Source of the DNA: Marchantia polymorpha subsp. ruderalis
Taxonomy: Eukaryota > Streptophyta > Marchantiopsida > Marchantiales > Marchantiaceae
Assembly (NCBI GenBank): GCA_037833965.1
Contig: AP031354.1
Location: forward strand, 20,438,001 to 20,502,000
Length of the DNA stretch: 64,000 nucleotides
Direction: 5' to 3'
The first letter of the stretch is position 1. Every line of letters starts with the position of its first letter. This document shows positions 31,589 through 43,352 of the stretch, in pieces. The notes beneath the pieces are model-generated. The model was not told where the DNA came from, made no database searches, and saw only the letters and a list, made by a program, of their open reading frames with translations. Made by a program: the position numbers and the translations under genes.

Positions 31589-32692
31589 GTCCTCCGGCTA
31601 AATAGCGTCCGGTTCTTCTTCCACTGAACAGCAGGCAACGAATCCCACGAAATAATCAGATTTAGTGTCACTGGAATCTGATCGTGCGGCCGAATCACTG
31701 TCTACCCCCGATGTGTAACCCGCACTTGTCGATGGGGTCTCTCTTTCATGTCGGACCTTGTTCCAGGGCACCGTGATGGTCTTGGTCGGCTCCGTAGGAT
31801 GGGGAAACTTAAGGCGATGCCTACGCCAGTCACATCGTACTTGTGCGCCATATAGCCACGGTCGCCCGAGCAGGACGTCATAGCCTTGCTTTAGCATTGG
31901 TTGAAGGATGATATAAGTCAACCAAAAGTCTGCACCACCGATGATTGTTTTGACATTGCGTAGCATACCTACAAGCATTCTCCGCGTCTGATCCGCTAAC
32001 CTCAACACACGCCTCGAAGGTTCGTATTCACTGAACCCCAAGGCTCTTGCAGTGTCCTCCGTCATTATGTTGACTCCTGATCCAGAGTCCACTGGTACCT
32101 CGCGTACACAACACCCTGCTATTTCCACATCGATCTCTGGTGGCCCTTGGTCTTCGCTGGCCACCTGGTACACCTGAGGGGCTTTGGATGTGCGCGGCTT
32201 CCGCGGGCGTCGTAACGAAAGCATCAACATCCTCCGATACGTCTTGTTGTCCTCAAGAAGCTGGTTGAACGTGATGTTCACTTGCCAGTTCCCGAGATCT
32301 TTGACTAAGTCATAGTGGACGCGTCGGGTTGGAGACGACGCCCTGCGAGGTTCCAAAGTTGCTGCCATCTTAACACCAAAGGAGGGTGACAAGTCTTTCC
32401 GCTGTGGTCCCTTTTGGTTGCGGGTCGCTTCCTTCAACAAGTTCGTTACCTCCTCTCTGATATCCGGGGCATAGTCACGTTTCAGCAAGCGTACTGGCTC
32501 ATCTTCGACCGATGTATGTGTGCGCACTGCTGGTGTTTCTCGCGTAACCGAAGGCTTTCGTGCAGGTCGCAAGTCGGACTTGCTGGAGGCCTTCTCTTTC
32601 CGTTTTCCCGTCCGGTCGTCGGTTCTCCGTTCGTGCTTGCGAGTGTCGCGCTCTTGTTCCTTCGATTTCTTGGAACTACGAGTTTCGACTCG
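31586..32692 (-). pseudogene. Protease region of subfamily I pol
   Basis: Retropepsin-like domain with VPVDSGSGVNIM and a downstream YDVLLGRPWL segment; upstream it is continuous in frame with the gag tail VETRSSKK. An extra UAG at 31598-31600 (five codons before the leaky one) and a TGA near 32694 that replaces Cys in the E-E-V-M-C-A-R context break the polyprotein. Both sites are sense codons in at least one other copy. Confidence 0.8.
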
Positions 32693-32983
32693 TGCTCACA
32701 TAACTTCTTCCGCCGGCCATTCTTCGTCTTCGTCATTTCTGTCCGAACCTACTTCGACCTGGTTAACTTGGACGTCCTCCTTGGCAGGGGTGGTCACAAA
32801 TCGTACCGTTGGCCGAGGAACTTGTGGCTGATCACACTCTGGCGCAGTATGCCCGGACTTCTTGCAGTTACTACATGTCGGGACATACCCGGTTTGCCTT
32901 TTGGGATGGGGGCACTGAGGTGAGAAGTGTCCAACTTCCCCACAATTATAACAAGCTCGCGGTGGCGGTGGGTCAAACGTCCT
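32693..32983 (-). pseudogene. Gag C-terminal remnant with two zinc knuckles
   Basis: It retains CYNCGEVGHFSPQC and CSNCKKSGHTAPEC, then stops at a junction with the LTR end at 32984. Compared with 1-2646, the first zinc knuckle, the gag core, start codon, leader and PBS are missing (about 1.5 kb). Confidence 0.85.
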
Positions 32984-33177
32984 TGTAATAACCCACTAAA
33001 GGCTAAAAATGCAATATAGTGGTAGAAAGGTCAAACCCATAGGGACAGAGGAACACATAGGGTACAAAGTGTCACGTTTAACAGACTATTGAGGAGTTTG
33101 AATTCTCAGGCGACTGTCACTACCAGAAATACTGCAAGTATCTACTCGGAGCGCACTCGGAGGTCGCACAGTGCAGC

Positions 33178-33212
<35 letters not shown>

Positions 33213-36200
33213 GAAACTACAGAAACACAACCCAGAGATCCGTTAGGACCTCTACTCAAGATTTCAGGGGGAAAGTCTCTCAAGAGTACACTAAGCGAAG
33301 CTGCGGGTAGTGACTTCCAACTCCGGCTTTTACAACACTTCCAGTAGCTTGCTACTAGCGTAGGAAACCCGGGTTGGACTGCCTACTTCGGATCGAAGTC
33401 ACTCATACGCGGTGAACAACACTCTCAACTCACAAAACGCGCAGAGAACACAGGTCCGCACTTAAGGACTCACTGAGAAACATTCCAGTAACACAATAAC
33501 AGTCTATTGAAGGGTTTGAATTCTCAGGCACTTGTCATTCCCAGAAATACTACAGGGGCTACCCCGAAGGCACCTGCTGCAGCGTAACCTGAATTTACAA
33601 CCAAGGCTTACACGAAGTAGCAAAACTTCACTTTGGCATTCAAGGGAAAAATCCCGAAGGAGTACAATCAGGAACAGACACTCGAAGGTGTAGGGGCGAA
33701 ACTATTCAAGTATCTAACTAGTCACTGGGTCTGAGCATCGGCAATCACCCGCAGGTGTAGATCCGAACTACTCAAGTCTCTAATCAATGTACCAGCTCTG
33801 AACATTCGGCCGAAGGCCTTCGGCTACACAATGCGGAACGCTAAGGTCTAAAATGTCTAAGGCGGTGGGCGAATGTGGCCGTGCTACATCCCCGTCGCCA
33901 GCTTGTCGGTCTTCAATCGTATCCTCTCTGCCGCCGACGTCCGCCGCCGAAGGCGATAGAGCGGAGGGTGTCTGCGCGGGGTTTGATTGCGCATCGCGCA
34001 CCGAAATTTCACCCGCGGACAGTCAATCTGCTCCTCCGTCAGGTGCTGCTCCCTCGATCGGTCCTGCGCGGGGGCTGTGCCTGGCCTGTGCGCAGGCGCA
34101 AATGCCGGCGCCTTGTCTGCCGCAGGCGCAGCGCCGAAGGCGTCTATCGCCAAAGGCGACATAGCCGGGGGCCGCTCGCCCGATGTCCCTTGGTCCGTAG
34201 GCCCTACCGCCGAAGGCGCTTCTACCGGCGGATTACCCGCCGATGATGCGGCCTCCTCACGCTCCCTGCTCGCATCTCCTCGGCCCGAAGGCCCTAGCGC
34301 CGAAGGCGCAAATCGCGGCGCGTTGTGCGCCGGAGGGTCTGGCCCCGAAGGCCTGTGTCCCGTAGGCGGATCTTCCGCCGGCTCCTTCCCCTTCCTCCGT
34401 TGGAACGGGGGTGATTCCTGCCTGTGCACAGGCGGCACGTGTTGAGGCGACCTGTGCACAGGCGACCTATGCACAGGCGAGCGCCTGTGCACAAGCGGAC
34501 AACTTCTTTCCACGCGTAGGCGTAGGTCCACGTCCGCTTGTGGTCGCCGATCCGTCGAGGCTCGGCTGTGCGCAGGCGAAACACCTGTCCGCAACGCACG
34601 TGGTAACTCCGGAGGCCCTTGGCCCGTAGGCGGCCTCTCGTCCGTCGAAGGTGCAGCGGGGTCCGTTGCTCCTGCAGACGTCCGTGCTCCCTCGTTCTTC
34701 TCCGGCGACGCACTTCCTTTCTCCGTGGCAATCGTCGCCGTGTCCGCGCTGCTGGCTGGTAACACAAGCCTGCGCGCCTTCTGCTTCGGCCGGCTGTACG
34801 ATTCGTACAACGGCCGCGGTCGAATGGGAGCAATGGGTTCTTGATGCTGCTCCTCTTCGGATTCCTCTCTCCATCGCCGCTTCCGCGGCACTCTTGCTGC
34901 AGGAGTATTTCTCCCTTCGTCCCTCCGCCTTGACGGAGTAGAAGTCGGCGACTCCTCTGCATCAGTGTCGACCTCATTCTCCCGCACATACCTCCCGGGA
35001 TGGTCGGGAAACGAGCAAGCTCCGCCGCGGTCAAACAATTTCGCTGTCGATAAAAATTGACGAGGAAAGGAGAGAGATGATTTAGAGTTCCCCCCTTCTC
35101 CTCAAAAGCGTGTTGTCGCATCACCCTGTGCAGGATGCTCGCCCTGTGAATTGGAGCTCCCTCGATGATGCACTCCACAAAAGAGACCTGCCACAATGTG
35201 ATGTAGCAGGAGCGGTGTGGCTGCAGTAATTGCAGCAGCGCCGTAGCCAAAGTTTGGCAGAATCGATCCTTGTAATCGCGGGTCTTGTACCCATTCTTGG
35301 TAGACTTCCCCCGCTTGAACAGCTCCACAAATTGCGCCTCGTCCTGCTTGGACACCTTGACGCTCTCACTATCGAAGAGGAGGTGCCCTGGGATGCCGGG
35401 ACATCTCCCCAATGCCTGCGCCCAATCTTGGACCGTCCATCAATCAACATGCGGCCGCAATCCGCGCGTAGGTGGTCCCTGTGGCTCTAGCCACTCGCGC
35501 ACCATATCCACACAGATGTAGTTCCATCCCCATAGCAAGAAATCGAGCTTTCTTGCTATCAGGCGCTCCTCGAAAGCGCGCAGCCCGTTCTGTGGTAGTC
35601 GGAGCGGCAGCATCCACAATCGGCCCAGTCTCGCCATTGCGTTCTTGGAGTTCGCCTGCTCGCTAATTCTCCTCCCGCTCCGCTCGAGCTCCTTTCTGCC
35701 TCGGCAAACTCTAATCTCCCTCAATTCCAAATCACACGCACTCACTTCTCCCTCAATCACCAAGAAATCCTGTGCGCGGCGATGTCGAGAATGCTTAGCA
35801 GCTAGCAGATGGACGCGCGCAGCTCGCACTAGAGAATGGAATCGCGAATTCAAGAATGGGACGCTCTCCGCCTCCCGGTCGAAGGTCATGGTCGGCTCTT
35901 GCTCGTGAAGGACGACTCAATTGATGGCCGCGCCGGCTCTACGCTAAAACGGTCTCCGCTCTCACGCGCGGCTTCACGCTCCGCCGACGCCGATTTAACT
36001 CTCACGCTTGAATTGGCGAATTTGAACTCCGCGAGCGTACTACGCCGCGGACACGGGTGCGCAGCGCCGAAGGCGGATTTTCCGCGTTGCGCGGTACACT
36101 CGTTCGTACCGCCCCTCAACCAATCCTCCTCTGCCTTGGCGCTTGTCCGCACGTCGGACAAAAGTTCAACTCTCGCCTGTGCGCAAGCGGACTCCTCGGC

Positions 36201-37010
36201 GGATTCTCCGCCGGCGCGGAACTTCACCCTCCTGTGCACAGGCGCTCGCCTGTGCGGAGGCGAAGTCCGTCCACGTCGATGCGCTGGCGCGAAAAGCGTT
36301 GACCGCGGTCAACCGACTCCGTCCAAACTGTCCGTTCCTTGTCTCTCCGTCGGCGCTCTCGCCGCCGCAACTCCGTCCGTCCAAGAGCGTATCCATCCGT
36401 CCCGTCCGTACAATCCGTACGGTCCGTACGGATTTTACTATTCTGGCGGCTCCTTGCTCGTCCGCGGCGTTGCGCTGGCGCAGAAGGCGCCGTACAATTT
36501 CTACCTCCCAAGGCGCATTTCTAGGGCCCAAGGCGGATTTCCCGCCGACGCCGAAGCGCCTGTGCACAGGCACACGCCTGTGCGTAGGCGAACTTCGCGC
36601 CTACATCAAAACCCTATTTCGCCTGTGCGCAGGCGAACTTCCTTCGTCCGCGCATAGGACAAAACTTCTCCGCTTGTGCACAGGCAAAGAGCTGAGTATC
36701 TTACAACCTTCATAACTCCCGGAGTCCTCATCCGTTGTTGGCGTTCTTGGGCTCGTTGGAATCAGCGCGTCCAGCTCTTTCCAACGAAACCCTAACTAAG
36801 TCAAGACGTTTGGAGGTTGACCTAAATATGAAGGATTTCCCTACCGCCGTGGACGCAGCGCCGAAGGCGGATTTCGCGCTTTGCGCCGTAGGGATTCTAA
36901 CTGCAGAGCTCGCAGGGAGGGTGGTGCCCTTCCTTACCGCTGCACCCAACTCCTAGATTCTACGAGGTCCCTTGAGAATCTCTGCGATCTTCCGAATTCA
37001 CTGTGTTTTG
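32984..37010 (-). mobile_element. Partial subfamily I LTR (inner half of rearranged 5' LTR)
   Basis: It has an intact U5 end (TGTAATAACCC at 32984 in plus reading) but lacks the first ~1.1 kb of that copy's outer end beyond 37010. It also has an internal deletion at about 33845 that removes the TATA box and the coiled-coil half of the U3 gene. The join at about 37011 falls on a short shared GGAGTACAATC-like stretch. Confidence 0.8.
33845..35637 (-). pseudogene. U3 gene lacking its coiled-coil half
   Basis: The homologous start is at 35635-35637. The N-terminal domain and disordered centre are present but shifted between frames (near 35440, 35030 and 34300), and the 3' part is deleted at 33845, where U5 sequence follows directly. 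Confidence 0.8.
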
Positions 37011-40000
37011 AAGGAGTACAATCAGAAACAAACACTCGAAGGTGTAGGGGCGAAACTATTCAAGTATCTAACTAGTCACTGGCTCTGAGCATCGGCAATC
37101 ACCCGCAGGTGTAGATCCGAACTACTCAAGTCTCTAACCAATGTACTAGCTCTGAACCTTCGACCGAAGGCCTTCAGCTACAAAATGTGGAACGCCAAGT
37201 TTTAGCTCCTCTTGCGTGGTGACAGAACTAAGGACACAAACACGCAGAGAAGATGAGTTCCTGATCTGTACTTCTGAAATTGGGAAAGAACCCAAGGCAT
37301 GACGCCTTGAACTACTTTATACCTTCTAAGTCCTAACTAGCACTACGCTATGCGCCGGCACGGAACCACGCTACACTACACTCCGCAGAACCTGTGCTAC
37401 GTCTCCTGCGCGATGGGCTGCCGCGCACTAACTCCCTACCCTGCCAGTCCTCCGCTCGACTACGCAGTCCTAACCGCTGCAACGCCGCGGACACCTCCAC
37501 CTCGAGGGTGGACATGGTATCCCGCGCCTGCGACAGAAAAGCGTCTAACTTCTTCGCCACCTTCCGCCGACTCCTGCTGTCGCCTGCCAACAACCCCGAT
37601 GCGCAAAGTTCAAACTCACGCAGTGTGAGTTTCTCCTGCGCCGCCACTTCCCAGTGGGTGTAGCCCATGAGACAGTGGGCGACACGCCTCGCCATCTCCT
37701 CTCTCGTGCGATCTGCCTCTCGCCTGCGATCCTCTTCAATTACCACCAACTGCGATTCGGCCTCCGCACGCTGCGCTCTCAATTCACCACACTCTTACTG
37801 TAGCCTGCGGATTAAATCCTCATCCACCTGTCGTGCGAGCTGACACTCCGCCAACAAACGCGTCTGTCGCACGAGCTCCTCTGACAGAATCTGATTCTGA
37901 GTTTTCTCAGACATCAAGTCCGTCGTGGTCTTCACCACATCCCTCGTGAGCTCTTCCAATCTCTCCTTCTTCATCCTGTCGAGGGCGTGCGATTTCCTCA
38001 CAAGGTTGTACTGACCCCACAAACAGGCATGCTTCTCCCTCAAATCCTTCAACTCCTGGTCCGTACTAGCTAATAGCTTGCTAGTGTGGACTTTAGTGCG
38101 AGTCCGCCTGCGCACTAATTCGATGTAAGATTTCAGCTGGAGTGGATCGGCGTATTTATCAAATTTGCGATCCAAGTACTTCAGCAACGGTATCACCTGC
38201 TCAGAGAGCGCCGCCGCCGGCGCTCCAACAATTTCCTCCTCCTCCTCCTCGGTATCCCCTTCTCCCAACATTGCTTCGGTGGAGCCTCCGTCGTCATCAT
38301 CCGAGTTAAGGATTTCAGTCGCCATTGATTGCGTTGGCGACTGACATGAGTGGGGCTGCACGTTGTCTACGGGTGCTGCCTGCGAAGGCACCGCTGTAGC
38401 CTCGCTGCTCTTCGCCAAAATGTCCAAGGCGGCGGGCGAATGTGGCCGTGCTACATCCCCGTCGCCCGCTTGTCGGTCTTCGACCGTATCCTCTCTGCCG
38501 CCGACGTCCGCAGCCGAAGGCGATCGAGCGGAGGGTGTCTGCGCGAGGTTTGATTGCGCATCGCGCACCGAAATTTCGTCCCGCTAACAGTCAATCCGCT
38601 CCCCCGTCATGTCGTGCTCTCTCAATCGGTCCTGCGCGAGGGCTGTGCCTGGCATGTGCGCAGGCGCAAATGCCGGCGCCTTGTCCGCCGCAGGCCCAGC
38701 GCCGAAGGCGTCTATCGCCGAAGGCGACATAGCCGGAGGCCGCTCGCCCGATGTCCCTTGGCCCGTAGGCCCTACCGCCGAAGGCGCATCTACCGGCGGA
38801 CTACCCGCCGATGGTGCGGCCTCCGCACGCTCCCTGTTCGCATCTCGTTGGCCCGAAGGCCCTGGCGCCGAAGGCGCAAATCGCGGCGCGTTGGGCGCCG
38901 GAGGGTCTGGTCCCGAAGGCCCTTGACCCGTAGGCGGATCTTCCGCCGGCTCCTTCCCCTTCCTACATTGGAATGGGGGTGAATCCTGCCTGTGCGCAGG
39001 CGGCATGTGCACAGGCGACCTGTGCAAAGGCAAACGCCTGTGCACAGGCGGACTGCCTCTTCCTACGCGTAGGCGTAGGTCCACGTCCGCTTGTGGTCGC
39101 CTTTCCGTCGAGGCTCGCCTGTGCGCAGGCGGAACACCCGTCCGCATTGCACGTGGTAACTCCAGAGGCCCTTGGCCCGTAGGCGGCCTTTCGTCCGTCG
39201 AAGGTGCAGCGTGGGCCGTTGCTCCTGCAGACGTCCGCGCTCCCTCATTCTTTTCCGGCGACTCACTTCCTTTCTCCGTGGCAATCGTCGCCGTGTCCGC
39301 GCTGCTGGCTGGTAACACAAGCCTGCGTACCTTCTGCTTCGGCCGGCTGCACACTTCGTGCAACGGCCGCTGCCGAATGGGAGCAGTGGGTTCTTGATGC
39401 TGCTCCTCTTCGGACTCCTCTCTCCACCGCCGCTTCCGCGGCACTCTTGCTGCAGGAGTATTTCTCCCTTCGTCCCTCCGCCTTGGCGGAGTAGAAGTTG
39501 GCGACTCCTCTACGTCAGTGTCGACCTCGTTATCCCGCACATACCTCTCAGGATGGTCGATGGACAACGGCGGAAAGCGAGCAAGCTCCGCCGCGGTCAA
39601 ACAATTCCGCTGTCGATAAAAATTGATGAGGAAAGGAGAGAGATGATTTAGAGTTCCCCCTTTCTCCTCAAAAGCGTGCTGTCGCATCACTCTGTGCAGG
39701 ATGCTCGCCCAGTGAATTGGAGCTCCCTCGATGATGCACTCCACAAAAGAGACCTGCCACAATGTGATGTAGCAGGCGCGGTGTGGCTGCAGTAATTGCA
39801 GCAGCGCCGTGGCCACAGTTCGGCGGAAGCGATCCTTGTAATCGCGGGTCTTGTACCCATTCTTGGTAGACTTCTCCCGCTTGAACAACTCCACAAATTG
39901 CGCCTCGTCCTGCTTAGACACCTTGACGCTCTCACTATCAAAGAGGAGGTGCCCTGGGATGCCGGCACACCTCCCTAATGCTTGCGCCCAATCTTGGACT

Positions 40001-41586
40001 GTCCACCGATCGACATGCGGACGCAATCCGCGCGAAGGTGGTCTCTATGGTTCTAGCCACTCGCGCACCATATCCACACAAATGTAGTTCCATCCCCATA
40101 GCAAGAAATCGAGCTTTCTTGCTATCAGCCGTTCCTCGTAAGCGCGCAGCCCGTTCTGTGGCAGTCGGAGCGGCAGCATTCGCAATCGGCTCAGTCTCGA
40201 CATTGCGTTCTTGGAATTCGCCTGTTCGCTAATTCTCCTTCTGCTCCGCTCGAGCTCCTTGCTTCCTCGGCAAACTCTAATTTCACTCAATTCCAAATCA
40301 CACGCACTCACTTCTCTCTCAATCACCAAGTAATCCTCTGCGCGGCGATGTCGGGAATGCTTAGCAGCTAGCAGATGGACGCGCGCAGCTCGCACTAGAA
40401 AATGGAATCGCGAATTCAAGAATGAGTTGCTCTCCGCCTCCCGGTCGAAGGTCATGGTCGGCTCTTGCCCGTGAGGATCGACTCAATTGATGGCCGCGCC
40501 GGCTCTACGCTAAAACGGTCTCCGCTCTCACGCGCGGCTTCACGCTCCGCCGACGCCGATTTAACTCACACGCTCGAATTGGCGAATTTGAACTCCGCGA
40601 GCGTACTACGCCGCGGACATGGGTGCGTAGCGCCGAAGGCGGATTTTCCGCCTTGCGCGGTACACTCGTTCGTACCGCTCCTCAGCCAATCCTTCTTTGC
40701 CTCGGCGCTTGTCCGCACGTCGGACAAAAGTTCAACTCCCGCCTGTGTGCAGGCGGACTCCTCGGCGGACTCTCCGCCGGCGCGGAACTACACCCGCCTG
40801 TGCGCAGGCAAAGTCCGTCCGCGTCGATGCGCTGGCGCGGAAGGCGTTGACCGCGGTCAACAGCCTACCTCCAGACTGTCCGTTCCTGGTCTCTTCGTCG
40901 GCGCGCTCGCCGCCGCAACTCCGTCCGACCACAAGAGCATCCATCCGTCCCGTCCGTACAGTCCGTACGGTCCGTACGGATTTTACTATTCTGGCGGCTC
41001 CTTGCTCGTCCACGCCGTTGCGCTGGCGCAGATGGCGCCGTACAATTTCTACCTCCCAAGGCGCATTTCTAGGGCCCAAGGCGGATTTCCCGCCGACCCT
41101 GAAGCGCCTGTGCACAGGCGAACTTCCTTCGTCCGCGCATAGGACAAAACTTTCTTCGCCTATGCACAGGCGGAAAGCGGAGTATCTCACAACCTTCATA
41201 ACTCCCGGAGTCTTCATCCGTTGTTGGCGTTCTTGGACTCGTTGGAATCAGCGCGTTGAGCTCTTTCCAACGAGACCCTAACTAAGTCAAGGCGTTTGGG
41301 GCTTGACCTAAATATGAAGGATTTCCCTACCGCCGAGGGCGCAGCACCGAAGGCGGATTTTGCGCCTTGCGCCGTAGGGATCATACCTTCAGAGCTCGTA
41401 GGGAGGGTGGTGCCCTTCCTTGACGCTGCACCCAACTCCTAGATTCTACGAGGTCCCTCGAGAATCTCTGCGATCTACCGAATTCACTCTATTTTGATGC
41501 ACCGAAGGCTATTTACAGTGCTGCCGTGGTACAGTTTTCCAAAAATGTTTTAATTACCTCAAAATTACCAAAAGTGGGGTACCACA
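37011..41586 (-). mobile_element. Partial subfamily I LTR (outer part of rearranged 5' LTR)
   Basis: Its outer end GGGGTACCACA at 41586 abuts the GTTGC duplication, so this is the true 5' boundary of the 18.1-kb element. Its U5 end is missing beyond 37011. TATA box at 37316-37322 and stem at 37293-37309. Confidence 0.85.
37348..40203 (-). pseudogene. Decayed U3 gene in 5' LTR part
   Basis: Most of the protein is readable: start at 40201-40203, N-terminal domain plus disordered centre as a 480-codon block (38584-40026), then 258 and 144 codons of coiled coil. Stops lie near 40030 (Tyr/stop region after VREWLEP), at 38584 and, shared with the 3' LTR, a TAA at 37795-37797. Confidence 0.85.
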
Positions 41587-41991
41587 GTTGCGTACATTAT
41601 GCATAAGGACAACGTGATGCTGTGTCAATAAAATGTGGCAAGTTTTCCCGATCTTCTCCAAGGCCGGCAAGAAACCTGCAACCGAAGCTCACATTCACAA
41701 GATCACTCTCTCTTCTCGCACGCTCTAAAAGCAACCGAGGCGACAATGAACTCCCCAATCTCCGGGGCTGACAAACAGAACGTTTGAAGCGCGATTAGAC
41801 AGAGACGATAAAACCTACGCCGTTCCAGCAATTTCACTCCATAATCGGTGAGGAAAGCGCGGAATTTCACGATGTTTGAATGTCGAGGATTATCCAATCG
41901 CTCAGCCCGGTCGCATAGTGTTCCCCATTAAGTGCCCAGAGTCCTCAAACTTTGTTGGACCGTCCGATGGCAATGATCGTCAGAGGAGTCC
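41587..41991. other. Host DNA between two elements
   Basis: It begins with the right GTTGC duplication and runs to AGTCC just before the next LTR. No gene is recognised; frames are 64 codons or shorter. Confidence 0.6.
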
Positions 41992-43352
41992 TGTGGTAAC
42001 ACACTTTTTGTTTTTTTGCAAAATTTAAACAATTTTAGAAAACAAGAACCGAAGCAGTGTCTGTAGTTAGAAAAGGGTACGTTAAATAGAGTGGATTGAG
42101 AAGATCATCACGAGGTCACGAAGAATCGCGAAGTCGGATGTACCAGCGCCAAATGTCTTCTGCGCCTTCGGCAAAAGCTCCTTTTCTGAGGTGTCTCTAC
42201 TCACGCGCTTCCAGCGTTTAAGGAAGCTACGCTGCCGGCGCAGACACCTCCGGAGGAGATTTTGCTAAAGACGTCAGAAGAACGGCACGGACCTTTGAAG
42301 GCTTCCGACCATGAGTGCGCCTTCGGCGATGCGCCGCTAGCGCGGAAAGGGAAACCTTCATAACGATCGGAATACACGGTAGTTCCAATTGGTTGAAATT
42401 GCATTGGAAAGAGCTCGGGACGCTCGTCCTAACGAGCCCAAGAGCGTCGGAGATGGATCAGGGACAAAGAAGTTATGAGCATCGGAAAACTCGTAGCCGG
42501 ACATGCGCCGTTCGCGCTAGGGTTCACAGTCGGAAAGGACTCCCGTACGCCTTCGGCGATGCGCCTTCGGCGGAATCACGCGCTCATGGGAGGAAATCAA
42601 CTCAGAGTCAGAAGCGCCTTTGGCGGCTGCGCAACGGAAGAAAAGCGCCGACCGGATGTACGCCTCCGACGTGGCGCTGATAGGCGGATGCGCTGGCATG
42701 ATTTGCGCCGGCGGGATATGCGCCGTCAGCAATAGACGAGGCAGAACGGACAAAACAAGCGGTACGAATACGCGCCGGCGTAATTCGCGCCGACTGGATG
42801 TGCGCCTCCAGCAAGGCGCCGACGGATAAGGAACACGCCAGCGGCGACACGCCTCCGGTGATGGTCGGGTTAGGAAAAGACAACATAGCCGACGTATACA
42901 CTGCGGCGAACTCGAGTCCGGAAGACGGTGGCGGCGGGAGAATTCAACATTCACGCATGCGAATGCGCGCAGTGCGGAGACGTGAATTTGAGCATGCAAG
43001 GGCGAACCGTTAGGCCGTATAGCCGGCTGCGTAAATTGTAACCAGTAAGAACGTTGGACGATCTTGAATTCGGAGAAGAAAAGACTGCTCTCCAGTCTCA
43101 TTCTCTCATTCTTGATTTTGCGATTTCCAGCTTCCAAGATTACACGCAAGGGCGGAGAGACTTGCAGTGAGAGGAGAGAGTGCGGAGACGAGTTGCGCAA
43201 GGATCTTGACAGACCTTGGAGAGAATTTGCGAGTAGCGAACTTGAGCGCAAGAAGAGAGAGTGATTGCAGTCAGTGCTGGAGCGGCCGACGCGCAGCGGC
43301 AATTGTGAGAGAGCGAGCGGAGGGGAGAACGTCTGTGTGTGCAGGAAACGCA

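Larger units (their letters stand above)
23453..41586 (-). mobile_element. Subfamily I giant-LTR retrotransposon, 18.1 kb, rearranged
   Basis: Flanked by GTTGC. From its 5' side (right): two partial 5' LTRs joined head to tail (41586-37011 and 37010-32984), an internal region that begins abruptly inside gag (32983), then protease, RT-RNase H and integrase to 28742, a polypurine tract, and the 3' LTR (28704-23453). The 5' gag, leader and PBS are missing. The order agrees with the gypsy arrangement (RT before integrase). The element cannot move on its own. Confidence 0.9.
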
